From Gaiellales bacterium (GTDB lineage Bacteria > Actinomycetota > Thermoleophilia > Gaiellales > F1-60-MAGs149): a DNA stretch of 10,075 nucleotides. Under the pieces are notes generated by a model. That model was not told the origin of the DNA and did no database searches. It saw only the letters and a list, made by a program, of their open reading frames with translations. The stretch is from contig JAURLF010000236.1 of assembly GCA_030831375.1 (NCBI GenBank), positions 1 through 10,075 of the forward strand. Direction: 5' to 3'. Positions 1 through 7,160 of the stretch are shown piece by piece. The position numbers were made by a program, and so were the translations under genes. Position 1 is the stretch's first letter, and each line of letters opens with the position of its first letter.

Positions 1-444
<444 letters not shown>

Positions 445-475
445 CCGCGAAGCGTGCCACACGCCGCCGGCGCGG

Positions 476-1768
476 TCAGACGTCGCGCGCGAAGAGGTCG
501 TCGGTGGCCTCGCGGCGCGTGATCAGGCGCGCCGCCCCGTCCTCGACGAGGACGGCGGCGGGCCGGCCGAAGAGGTTGTAGGTGTGCGCCATCGTCTGGT
601 GGTAGGCGCCGGTGGCCGGCACCGCGATCACGTCGCCCACCCGCGGGTCGGCGAGCTCGACGCCCTCCGCGATCACGTCCGTCGACTCGCAGTGGCGGCC
701 GGCGATCCGGTAGCGGCCCGTGGCCTGCGCGAGCGGGCGGTCGGCGAGGACGGGCGCGTAGGTCGCGCCGTACAGCCCGACGCGCATGTTGTCGCCCATG
801 CCGCCGTCGACCGCGACCCAGGTGGAGCCGTCTCCGACCGTCTTGACGCCGACGACGCGGTAGAGGGTGACGCCGGCGGTGCCGACGATCGAGCGCCCCG
901 GCTCGACCACGATCTCGGGCACGGCGAGGCCCTCGTCGGCGCAGACCGCCGCGATCGCCTCGACGAGCGCACGGGTGTGCGCGCCCGGGTCGGGCTGGTC
1001 CTGGTCGGGCGTGTAGCGGATGCCGAGGCCGCCGCCGACATCCAGCACGTCGAGCGGGATCCCCTCGGCCTTGGCGAACGCGGGCAGCCAGCGCGCGGCC
1101 GCGACGAGCGGCTCCGGGTCGAGGATCTGCGACCCGAGGTGCACGTGCAGGCCGCGTCCGACGAGGCCGGCCGGCAGGTCGCGCAGGAGCGCCGCTCCCT
1201 CCGCCGGCGTCACCCCGAACTTGGAGCCGTGGTGGCCGGTGGCGATGTGGCGGTGCGTGTCGACGTCGATGCCCGGCGCGATTCGCACCAGCACCTCCTG
1301 CGCGCGGCCCGCCGCGCAGCAGAGCGCGCCCAGGCGCTCGGCCTCGTCGCGCCCGTCGAGGACCACGAGACGCGCGTCCGCGGCGATCGCAGCGCGCAGG
1401 TCGTCGTCGGACTTCGCGTTGCCGTGGATGACCATCCCGGTGCCGTCGAAGCCGGCCCGGCGCGCCGCCTCGATCTCACCTGTCGACGCGCAGTCGGCGC
1501 CGAGCCCCGCCGCCCGGATCAGGCGCAGTACGCCGAGCGCCGACTGGGCCTTGAGCGCGAACGACGCGTAGCCGCCTGCGGGGGCCACGGCGACGGCTTC
1601 GGCCACGGCGCGCGCGCGACGCGTGACCGTCGCCGCGTCGTAGACGTAGAGGGGCGTGCCGTGCTCGGCCGCGAGGTCGGCGAGCGACACGCCGTCGAGG
1701 GAGATGCCGCGATCACCCGCGACGGCCGTGTCGGGGAACGGCAGGAGCGGGGCCGGCTCGTCGCTCAC
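476..1768 (-). CDS. lysA: Diaminopimelate decarboxylase
   Basis: This PLP enzyme converts meso-diaminopimelate to L-lysine, the last step of lysine synthesis, in the cytoplasm. The 430-residue length is normal. It has the alanine-racemase-like barrel followed by a beta-domain. Visible motifs are FALKAQ with the PLP lysine K73, HGNAKS (115-120), HVHLGSQ (208-214), DVGGGLGI (243-250), EPGRS (289-293), VDGGMGDN (320-327), the partner-subunit CES motif (360-362) and GAY with Y389. Small departures from the usual wording (CEST rather than CESGD, and YHQTMAHTYN near 389-398) do not remove catalytic residues. The GTG start at 1768 overlaps the argH TGA stop as GTGA; I see no Shine-Dalgarno, so translation is probably coupled to argH. 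A more upstream start would run into argH. Another decarboxylase of this fold is possible, but the motif set and the presence of CES favour LysA. Confidence 0.95.
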   Translation of the reverse strand: MSDEPAPLLPFPDTAVAGDRGISLDGVSLADLAAEHGTPLYVYDAATVTRRARAVAEAVAVAPAGGYASFALKAQSALGVLRLIRAAGLGADCASTGEIEAARRAGFDGTGMVIHGNAKSDDDLRAAIAADARLVVLDGRDEAERLGALCCAAGRAQEVLVRIAPGIDVDTHRHIATGHHGSKFGVTPAEGAALLRDLPAGLVGRGLHVHLGSQILDPEPLVAAARWLPAFAKAEGIPLDVLDVGGGLGIRYTPDQDQPDPGAHTRALVEAIAAVCADEGLAVPEIVVEPGRSIVGTAGVTLYRVVGVKTVGDGSTWVAVDGGMGDNMRVGLYGATYAPVLADRPLAQATGRYRIAGRHCESTDVIAEGVELADPRVGDVIAVPATGAYHQTMAHTYNLFGRPAAVLVEDGAARLITRREATDDLFARDV

Positions 1769-3087
1769 GGCCGCGGCTCGGGCAGGGCGCGGGACTCGGC
1801 CACCAGCGCGGCGAGCCGCGTGAGCTGCTCCTGCACGGCGCCGGGCATGCCGGGGCCGGTGCGGGCCGCGATCGCCTGCTCGGGGGTCGGCTGGTCGAAG
1901 CGGTCGCCCTCGGCGATCCGGCCCGCGACCTCCGCATGGGCGTCCCGGAACGGCATCCCGCTGCGCACGAGCTCCTCCGCGACGTCGGTGGCCACCGTGG
2001 TGCCGTCCGCCGCGGCGGCGCGCATGCGCTCCCGATCGATGGAGAGGCCCCGGTAGGCGAGCTCGAGCAGGCGCAGCACGCCGAGCGCGGCGTCGACCTG
2101 CTCGAAGACGGGCTGCTTGTCCTCCTGCAGATCGCGGTTGTAGGCGAGCGGCAGGCCCTTGAGGACGGCCAAGAGGCCCGTCAGACGGCCGATCGCCGTG
2201 CCGGCGCGACCGCGCGCGAGCTCGCCCACGTCCGGGTTCTTCTTCTGCGGCATCATGCTGGAGCCCGTTGCCACGTCGTCGGCGAGCGCGGCCCAGGCGA
2301 CCTCCTGCGAGGTCCACAGCACGAGCTCCTCGCCCATCCGCGAGCAGTGCACGAGGCTGAGCGCGCAGGCGTAGGCGAGGTCGACGGCGAAGTCGCGGTC
2401 CGACACGGCGTCCAGCGTGTTGGTGAAGCTGCCCGTCATGCCGAGCTCCTGCGCCACCGAGGCCGGGTCGAGCGGCAGGCTGGATCCGGCGAGGGCGCCC
2501 GCGCCGAGGGGCGAGATGTCGGCGGCGTCCTGCGCGGCCCGCAGGCGCCCGATGTCGCGCTGCAGCGCCCAGGCGTGGGCGGCGACGTGATGGGCGAGCG
2601 GCACGGGCTGGGCGCGCTGCAGGTGCGTGAACCCGGGCAGGACGGCGTCGCCCTCGCGGGCGGCGAGGTCGAGCAGCGCGTCCTGCAGGTCGGCCGTGGC
2701 CTGGACGACGAGCCAGGCGTGATGGCGGCACCAGAGCCGGAAGGCGGTGGCGACCTGATCGTTGCGGGAGCGCCCGGCGTGCACGCGGCGGCCGGTGTCG
2801 CCGAGGGCGGCGACGAGCTGGCGCTCGATCAGCGAGTGCACGTCCTCATCGGCCGCGCCTTCGTCGATGGCGACCCGGTCGAGCGCGTCGGCGATCGCGG
2901 CGGCCTCGTCGGCGGCGATGATCCCCTGCCGCCCCAGCATGCGCACGTGCGCCTTCGAGGCCGCTACGTCGTACGGCAGCAGGCGCCGGTCGACGTCGAG
3001 CGACTGCGTCAGCCGCAGGACTTCGGGATGGAGCCCTCCTTCGAGCCGGCCCGCCCAGAGCGGCCCGTCTGCCTCGGTGCCGCCCAT
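1765..3087 (-). CDS. argH: Argininosuccinate lyase
   Basis: This enzyme cleaves argininosuccinate to arginine and fumarate, the last step of arginine synthesis, as a cytoplasmic homotetramer of the fumarase/aspartase superfamily. At 440 residues it is slightly shorter than the usual 460 or so. Motifs: DVHSLIE (82-88), GRSRNDQVAT (105-114), THLQRAQP with the conserved histidine H155 (154-161), SPLGAGALAG (192-201) and the superfamily signature loop GSSMMPQKKNP (275-285). I chose ATG at 3087 because it gives the normal N-terminus (MGGTEADGPLWAGR). The reading frame stays open upstream into ftsZ, but that extension is low-complexity and antiparallel to nothing conserved. It begins 10 nt after the ftsZ stop; an AGGGG 7 nt before the ATG uses part of that stop codon and could serve as a ribosome site. 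No argG is adjacent in this window, although argGH pairs are common. Confidence 0.96.
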   Translation of the reverse strand: MGGTEADGPLWAGRLEGGLHPEVLRLTQSLDVDRRLLPYDVAASKAHVRMLGRQGIIAADEAAAIADALDRVAIDEGAADEDVHSLIERQLVAALGDTGRRVHAGRSRNDQVATAFRLWCRHHAWLVVQATADLQDALLDLAAREGDAVLPGFTHLQRAQPVPLAHHVAAHAWALQRDIGRLRAAQDAADISPLGAGALAGSSLPLDPASVAQELGMTGSFTNTLDAVSDRDFAVDLAYACALSLVHCSRMGEELVLWTSQEVAWAALADDVATGSSMMPQKKNPDVGELARGRAGTAIGRLTGLLAVLKGLPLAYNRDLQEDKQPVFEQVDAALGVLRLLELAYRGLSIDRERMRAAAADGTTVATDVAEELVRSGMPFRDAHAEVAGRIAEGDRFDQPTPEQAIAARTGPGMPGAVQEQLTRLAALVAESRALPEPRP

Positions 3088-3097
3088 GCCGCGACCC

Positions 3098-4465
3098 CTA
3101 GTCGTCGGACTTGAGGAAGTCCGGGACGTCGATGTCGCCGTCGCCGACCTCGAGGGTCGCCGGGCGGCTGATGTCGAACTCGCGCGTCGACAGCGCCCCA
3201 AGCGACGGCTCCGCGGCCCGCTGCGCGGCGCGGGGCATCGGCGCGGGCTTGCGGTCGAATCCGGTCGCGACCACGGTCACGCGCAGGTGGTCGCCCATCG
3301 ACTCGTCGATGACGGCGCCGAAGATGATGTTGGCGTTCTGGTCGGCGGCGTTCGCGATCACCTCGGCGGCGTCGTTGACCTCGAACAGGCCGAGGTCGGA
3401 GCCGCCCGTGATGTTGAGCAGGATGCCGGTGGCGCCCTGGACGCTCGACTCGAGCAGCGGCGATGAGATGGCGGCGCGGGCGGCCTCGGCGGCGCGGCGG
3501 TCGCCGGCGGCCTGGCCGATGCCCATCAGGGCGGTGCCGGAGTCGCGCATCACGGTGCGGATGTCGGCGAAGTCGAGGTTGATCAGGCCGGGGATCGTGA
3601 TCAGATCCGTGATGCCCTGCACGCCCTGGCGCAGCACGTCGTCGGCCATCTGGAAGGCGTCCACGATCGAGGTGCGCCGCTCGACGAGATTGAGCAGGCG
3701 ATCGTTCGGGATCACGACGATCGTGTCGACGTTCGCGGCCAGCTCCTCGATGCCCCGGTCGGCCTGCTCGGAGCGGCGGCGCCCCTCGAAGCCGAACGGC
3801 CGGGTCACGATGCCCACGGTGAGCGCGCCCATCTCCTTGGCGGCCTCGGCGATCACGGGCGCGGCGCCCGTGCCGGTGCCGCCGCCCTCGCCGGCCGTGA
3901 CGAAGACCATGTCGGCGCCGCGCAGCGCCTCCTTGATCTCCTCCTTGGACTCGATCGCGGCCTCGCGGCCGACGTCGGGGTTCGCGCCGGCGCCGAGGCC
4001 GCGCGTGATCTTCGCACCGAGCTGGATCTTGACGTCGGCGTCCGTCATCAGGAGCGCCGGGGCGTCCGTGTTGGCGGCGATGAACTCGACGCCACGCAGG
4101 CCCGCGTCGACCATGCGGTTGACGGCGTTCGTGCCGCCACCGCCGACGCCGACCACGCGGATGACCGCGAGATACGCGTTCGCGGAGACCTCGCGCGCCA
4201 GCGGCGAGCCCTTGATGTCGCCGCGCGCGAAGGCGGCAGCGGGGCGCGCCTCGGGCTCGTCGACGGGATCGGGGACGGGCTGGATGTGCGGCGTCGTGGT
4301 CGGCGCGACGGGTTCCGGCGCGGCCTGCACCGGCGGCTCCATCATCCGCGTCTCGTCCGAGGTCGGCGAGGGGTCGCGGTGGACGTCGGCCTCGCGGGCG
4401 GCGTCCGTCGAGCGGAACAGATCCGCGAGGGGGCCGTCGTGCATGCTGGCGCGCTTATTCGTCAC
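3098..4465 (-). CDS. ftsZ: Cell division protein FtsZ with a long N-terminal extension
   Basis: FtsZ is the tubulin-like GTPase that polymerises into the division ring at midcell. The conserved core begins near residue 97 (YLAVIRVVGVGGGG, 98-111) and runs to about 405. It carries the tubulin signature GGGTGTG (194-200), PNDRLL (253-258) and the T7 synergy loop NLDFAD with N296, D298 and D301. The C-terminal peptide DIDVPDFLKSDD (444-455), which in the family docks membrane anchors, is reached after a short linker of about 38 residues. The oddity is the N-terminus: about 95 residues, rich in Pro, Ala and acidic residues, precede the core, where most FtsZ proteins have about 10. The GTG at 4465 is supported by a perfect AGGAGG 9 nt upstream. 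ATG codons at residues 8, 41 and 42 are alternatives without such a site, and none would remove the whole extension. The gene overlaps parA by 11 nt and precedes argH by 10 nt. Confidence 0.97.
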   Translation of the reverse strand: MTNKRASMHDGPLADLFRSTDAAREADVHRDPSPTSDETRMMEPPVQAAPEPVAPTTTPHIQPVPDPVDEPEARPAAAFARGDIKGSPLAREVSANAYLAVIRVVGVGGGGTNAVNRMVDAGLRGVEFIAANTDAPALLMTDADVKIQLGAKITRGLGAGANPDVGREAAIESKEEIKEALRGADMVFVTAGEGGGTGTGAAPVIAEAAKEMGALTVGIVTRPFGFEGRRRSEQADRGIEELAANVDTIVVIPNDRLLNLVERRTSIVDAFQMADDVLRQGVQGITDLITIPGLINLDFADIRTVMRDSGTALMGIGQAAGDRRAAEAARAAISSPLLESSVQGATGILLNITGGSDLGLFEVNDAAEVIANAADQNANIIFGAVIDESMGDHLRVTVVATGFDRKPAPMPRAAQRAAEPSLGALSTREFDISRPATLEVGDGDIDVPDFLKSDD

Positions 4466-5291
4466 GGCTGAGGACCTCCTCGGCCAGGGCGCGGTAGGAC
4501 ATGGCGCCGGGACCGTCTGGCTGGTAGGAAAGCACGGAGCCTCCCCGGACGGGCGCCTCGGCGAGCTTCACCGACTTGCGGATCCGGGTCTTGAACACGA
4601 TGTCGCCGAAGTTCTCCGTCAGGAGGTCGATCGCCTCGCGCGCGTGCACCGTGCGCTTGTCGACCATCGTCGGCAGGATCCCCTCGATCCGGACCTCGCC
4701 GTTGAGGTTCTCGCGGATCATCTGCAGGGTCGTCTCCAGCTGCACGAGGCCGCGCAGGGAGAGGTACTCGCACTGCACCGGCACGATCACGCCGTTCGAC
4801 GCCGTGAAGGCGTTGATCGTCAGCAGGCCGAGCGACGGCGGCGTGTCGATCAGGATGTAGTCATAGTCCGTCCGGACCGCGGAGATCGCCTTCTCCAGGG
4901 TGCGCTCGCGCCCGATCGCGGAGGCCAGCGCGAGCTCCGCACCGGCCAGGTCGATCGAGGCGGCGGCCACATCGACCTCGCGCTGATGGATCACATTCGC
5001 GAGCGGCTCGCGGTGGACGAGCACGTCGAACATCGACTTCTCGAGCGTCTCCGGGTTGATCCCGAAGCTCATCGTCAGGTTCGACTGCGGGTCAAGGTCG
5101 ATCGCCAGCACGCGCTTGCCCTGCTCCTTGAGCGCCGCGGACAGGTTCACGGTCGACGTCGTCTTGGCGACGCCGCCCTTCTGGTTGGCCATCGAGATGA
5201 CGTGCGCCGGGCGCGCCGCGTCGGGAGCGACCCTGAGGCGCGCGGAGGCCTCGCTGGGCGACAGTGCGGGTGCGGTGGCGGTCGGGGTCAT
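4455..5291 (-). CDS. parA: ParA/Soj-family ATPase upstream of ftsZ
   Basis: This is a ParA/MinD-superfamily deviant-Walker ATPase of the Soj type, 278 residues long. Such proteins dimerise with ATP, bind DNA nonspecifically and position chromosome origins or other cargo. Motifs: deviant Walker A KGGVAKTT (38-45) with signature lysine K38, where the usual Gly before the second Lys is Ala; DLDPQSNLT (65-73); Walker B ILIDTPPS (146-153); and the C-terminal Soj block RKSVKLAEAP (238-247). About 30 low-complexity residues precede the first core strand (HVISMANQ). The next ATG (residue 34) would cut that strand, so ATG at 5291 is retained despite a weak ribosome site (AGG 7 nt upstream). No parB lies in the window. 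The close coupling to ftsZ suggests a role linked to division, as with MipZ or MinD, but by sequence it is Soj-like, and chromosome partitioning is equally possible. Confidence 0.9.
   Translation of the reverse strand: MTPTATAPALSPSEASARLRVAPDAARPAHVISMANQKGGVAKTTSTVNLSAALKEQGKRVLAIDLDPQSNLTMSFGINPETLEKSMFDVLVHREPLANVIHQREVDVAAASIDLAGAELALASAIGRERTLEKAISAVRTDYDYILIDTPPSLGLLTINAFTASNGVIVPVQCEYLSLRGLVQLETTLQMIRENLNGEVRIEGILPTMVDKRTVHAREAIDLLTENFGDIVFKTRIRKSVKLAEAPVRGGSVLSYQPDGPGAMSYRALAEEVLSRDE
4475..4480 (-). promoter_or_regulatory. Strong Shine-Dalgarno that fixes the ftsZ start
   Basis: On the minus strand this reads AGGAGG, 9 nt before the GTG at 4465. It lies inside the last codons of parA, encoding Glu-Glu-Val, so ribosomes finishing parA could restart on ftsZ. 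It is the clearest ribosome site I found and is the main reason for preferring the GTG over the internal ATG at 4444. Because GAG-GAG-GTC also encodes protein, the match could partly be coincidence. Confidence 0.7.
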
Positions 5292-5419
5292 GTGGCGCCT
5301 GTTCGCGCTCTCCTGCCGATCTCCTTCCCGGGCGGATAGCCGCAGCCATGCGGGTTCGCGCGGTGAGCGAGGGGTGACGGGAGCGAGCGGGCGGCGGATC
5401 CGTGCGATGCTCCCACGCG
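5292..5419. promoter_or_regulatory. Divergent intergenic region between parA and nudC
   Basis: This 128-bp gap separates the divergent starts of the parA-ftsZ operon and the nudC operon, so it must contain at least the division-operon promoter unless that lies inside nudC. Near parA the minus strand has two purine-rich tracts (AAGGAG and AGGAGAG), but they sit 15-40 nt from the ATG, too far for normal ribosome sites. The minus-strand GGCTATCC around 5332-5339 is the only A/T-containing patch that could be a -10, and it is a poor match. The stretch 5361-5395 is purine-rich with repeated GAGCG/GGGTGACGGGAGCG-like words. I could not identify a reliable operator or a ParB-type site. Confidence 0.45.
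5403..5411 (+). promoter_or_regulatory. Putative extended -10 element for leaderless nudC
   Basis: TGCGATGCT fits an extended -10: a TGn element followed by a hexamer that keeps the two most conserved positions, A at position 2 and T at position 6. The hexamer ends 8 nt before the ATG at 5420, which would put the transcript start at or next to the start codon. No -35 hexamer is recognisable at the usual distance. The layout resembles the elements before alsD, the M24 gene and the amidohydrolase, which raises my confidence slightly. Confidence 0.45.
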
Positions 5420-6220
5420 ATGGACTTCGCCCCCGCGATCCGGCGTCCCGACGATCCGCACGAGCGGGATATCGTCGTCCTGTTCGCCGGGTCGGCGCTC
5501 GTGGTCGCGGATCCGGCGGCGCCGCGCCTGCCCGTGCGCGCCGAGCTCGGCCGGCACGTGCCCGCGACGACGGTCCACGTCGGGCGCATCGGCGGGACGG
5601 CGGTCGAGACGGCGGCCCTCGCCGAGGGTGCCGACCTGCCCGCGGGCCTCGCCCTCGAGCCGCTGCGGCCGCTGCACGGGCGCCTGCGTGACGCGGAGTG
5701 GGCGCTCGCCGGACGCGCCTTCCAGCTCGCCGAGTGGGATCGCACGCATCGCTTCTGCGGCGTCTGCGGCGCCGCCACGGTGCGCCTCGACGACGAGCGG
5801 GCCCGCTCGTGCCCGTCCTGCGGGTACCGCGCGTACCCGCGCCATTCGCCTGCCGTGATCATGCTCGTCTCCCGTGGCGACGAAATCCTCCTCGGCCGCT
5901 CCGCCCACTTCCCGCCGGGTATGTACTCCACGCTCGCGGGGTTCGTCGACCCGGGCGAGGGCGCCGAGGAGGCCGTGCGGCGGGAGGTGCGCGAGGAGGC
6001 CGGCATCGAGATCACGGAGCCGCGCTGGTTCGGCAGCCAGAGCTGGCCGTTCCCGCACTCCCTGATGCTCGGCTTCACCGCCGAGTGGGCCGCGGGCGAG
6101 ATCCAGCTCGACCCGTCTGAGCTCGAGGGCCTCGGCTGGTTCGGCCGCGACGACCTGCCGCTCCTGCCACCGCCGTCGAGCATCGCGCGGCGGCTGATCG
6201 ACGGCTGGCTCGGGGCCTGA
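5420..6220 (+). CDS. nudC: NAD(+) diphosphatase NudC (Nudix hydrolase)
   Basis: NudC hydrolyses NADH/NAD+ to NMN(H) and AMP, and in studied bacteria also removes NAD caps from RNA 5' ends. The 266-residue protein shows the full family layout: a variable N-terminal domain (1-105), a four-cysteine zinc ribbon with C113, C116, C131 and C134, a Nudix box G-x5-E-x7-REVREEAGI (174-195) and the NudC-specific SQSWPFPHS (206-214; usual form SQPWPFPxS). The motif set separates it from general ADP-ribose Nudix enzymes. I prefer ATG at 5420 over an in-frame GTG at 5402, because the likely -10 hexamer lies between them and neither has a Shine-Dalgarno. It heads a three-gene cassette; its TGA shares one base with the next ATG. 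Confidence 0.94.
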   Translation: MDFAPAIRRPDDPHERDIVVLFAGSALVVADPAAPRLPVRAELGRHVPATTVHVGRIGGTAVETAALAEGADLPAGLALEPLRPLHGRLRDAEWALAGRAFQLAEWDRTHRFCGVCGAATVRLDDERARSCPSCGYRAYPRHSPAVIMLVSRGDEILLGRSAHFPPGMYSTLAGFVDPGEGAEEAVRREVREEAGIEITEPRWFGSQSWPFPHSLMLGFTAEWAAGEIQLDPSELEGLGWFGRDDLPLLPPPSSIARRLIDGWLGA

Positions 6221-6786
6221 TGCGGGTCGAGCGCCTCGCCGACGGCCTCTGGCGATGGACGGCGCCCGAGGCGGACACGGGCCGCGAGGGCAACGCCCTC
6301 TACCACGAGGCGCCCGACGGGATCGTGCTGATCGACCCGCTGCTCCCCGACGACGCCGACCAGGCGGAGCGCTTCTGGCGCGCCCTCGACCGCGACGTCG
6401 AGCGGATCGGGCTGCCACCGCTCGTCGCGCTGACGGACGCGGGCCGGCGCACGGGCGCGGAGCTGGTGCGCGCCCGCTACGCGGGATCGCGCGTGGTCGC
6501 GTCCGGCGGCGGCGAAGGCGACCGCGCGCTCGCCGACGGCGCCATCCTCCCCGGCGAGGTCGAGGTGCTCGTCGCGGAGGATGGGCCCGGCGAGCCCCGG
6601 CAGGCGCTGCTCGGCTGCGCCTGCCACGGCCTCATCTGGACGGGCGCCCTGCTCGAGCACGATGCCGCGAACCTCGCCCCGCTCCTGCCGCGGCTGCTCG
6701 CGCTCGGGCCCCGGTTCCTCGTCGGAGCGCACGGGGAGCCCGTCGTCGAGGACGCCGCCGAGGCGCTGGCGCGGGCGCTGGCGTGA
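6220..6786 (+). CDS. Degenerate metallo-beta-lactamase-fold protein
   Basis: The 188-residue protein looks like a short metallo-beta-lactamase-fold protein. It opens with a strand pattern (RVERLADGLWRWTAP, 1-15), then ALYHEAPDGIVLIDPLLP (26-43), typical of the first strands before the metal site, and ends with FLVGAHGEPVVEDA (166-179), resembling the C-terminal strand-helix. The usual HxHxDH zinc motif should follow LVALT (68-72), but the sequence there is DAGRRTGAE, without histidines. H136, H147 and H171 remain, so the classical binuclear site appears lost. Related short MBL-like proteins occur in actinobacteria, from general knowledge; I cannot assign a substrate. Start and stop both overlap neighbours (ATG shares A with the nudC stop; the GTGA overlaps the next gene), so it is certainly translated within this cassette if the cassette is expressed. 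A binding or structural role is possible. Confidence 0.75.
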   Translation: MRVERLADGLWRWTAPEADTGREGNALYHEAPDGIVLIDPLLPDDADQAERFWRALDRDVERIGLPPLVALTDAGRRTGAELVRARYAGSRVVASGGGEGDRALADGAILPGEVEVLVAEDGPGEPRQALLGCACHGLIWTGALLEHDAANLAPLLPRLLALGPRFLVGAHGEPVVEDAAEALARALA

Positions 6787-7151
6787 CGCCCGCGCCGAAG
6801 CCGTGCGCCGGCTGCGGCCGCGAGATCCAGTGGCGGCGGCGCTGGGCCGACGACTGGGAGCAGGTGCGTTGGTGCTCGGACGCCTGCCGGCGGCGGGGCG
6901 TGACGCAGGTCGACCTCGACCTCGAGCGGGCGATCGGCGAGCTCCTCGCCGCGCGGGCGGGGAGCGCCACGATCTGCCCGTCGGAGGCCGCACGCCGCGT
7001 CGGCGGCGAGGACTGGCGGCCGCTGATGGAACCGGCCCGGCGCGCCGCGCGGCGGCTCGTGGTGGCCGGCGAGATCGAGATCACGCAGAACGGTCGCGTG
7101 GTCGACCCGTCGACGGCGAAGGGGCCGATCCGGCTCAGGCGGGCCCGGTAG
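6783..7151 (+). CDS. DUF2256-DUF3253 fusion protein (zinc-finger-like plus helical domain)
   Basis: This small protein (122 residues) joins two domains of unknown function. Residues 7-38 are DUF2256-like: two CxxC/CxxxC pairs (C8, C11, C31, C35) around a Trp/Arg-rich middle (IQWRRRWADDWEQVRW, 15-30), likely binding one zinc. Residues 45-120 match DUF3253: LLAARAGSATICPSEAARRVG (55-74 region), DWRPLMEPARRAARRL (77-92) and the ending KGPIRLRR (113-120). DUF3253 looks like a winged-helix-type fold, which is inference. The start is the GTG that overlaps the upstream TGA as GTGA; no earlier start fits the domain boundary, although the frame is open further upstream in a shadow reading. Its TAG stop is also the first half of the putative alsD -10. 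Function is unknown; a nucleic-acid-binding role is plausible from the fold type and basic charge. Confidence 0.88.
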   Translation: MTPAPKPCAGCGREIQWRRRWADDWEQVRWCSDACRRRGVTQVDLDLERAIGELLAARAGSATICPSEAARRVGGEDWRPLMEPARRAARRLVVAGEIEITQNGRVVDPSTAKGPIRLRRAR

Positions 7152-7154
7152 GAT
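7149..7154 (+). promoter_or_regulatory. Putative -10 element for leaderless alsD, overlapping a stop codon
   Basis: TAGGAT matches the TAnnnT form of a -10 hexamer and ends exactly 6 nt before the alsD GTG at 7161. Its first three bases are the stop codon of the preceding gene. There is no Shine-Dalgarno in the nine bases between the two genes, so a leaderless transcript beginning at the GTG is the simplest reading. No convincing -35 is visible. Read-through from the upstream cassette remains possible. Confidence 0.5.
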
Positions 7155-7160
7155 CGTCCG

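Noticed and set aside
3088..3201. Upstream extension of argH into ftsZ (ATG at 3201)
   Set aside because: The added residues are Ser/Arg/Thr-rich shadow of the ftsZ 3' end, and the ATG at 3087 gives the family-typical N-terminus with a plausible ribosome site.
5292..5330. AAGGAG and AGGAGAG tracts upstream of parA as ribosome sites for a leader peptide
   Set aside because: No start codon with a sensible short reading frame follows them at normal spacing, and they are too far from the parA ATG.
3111..5339. 742-codon plus-strand open frame opposite ftsZ and parA
   Set aside because: It is low-complexity and has no domain, while the opposite strand encodes canonical FtsZ and ParA. It is a high-GC shadow.
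5361..5400. GAGCG/GGTGACGG-like words before nudC as an operator or repeat
   Set aside because: The words are short, imperfect and purine-rich in a GC-rich background; no clean inverted or direct repeat could be defined.
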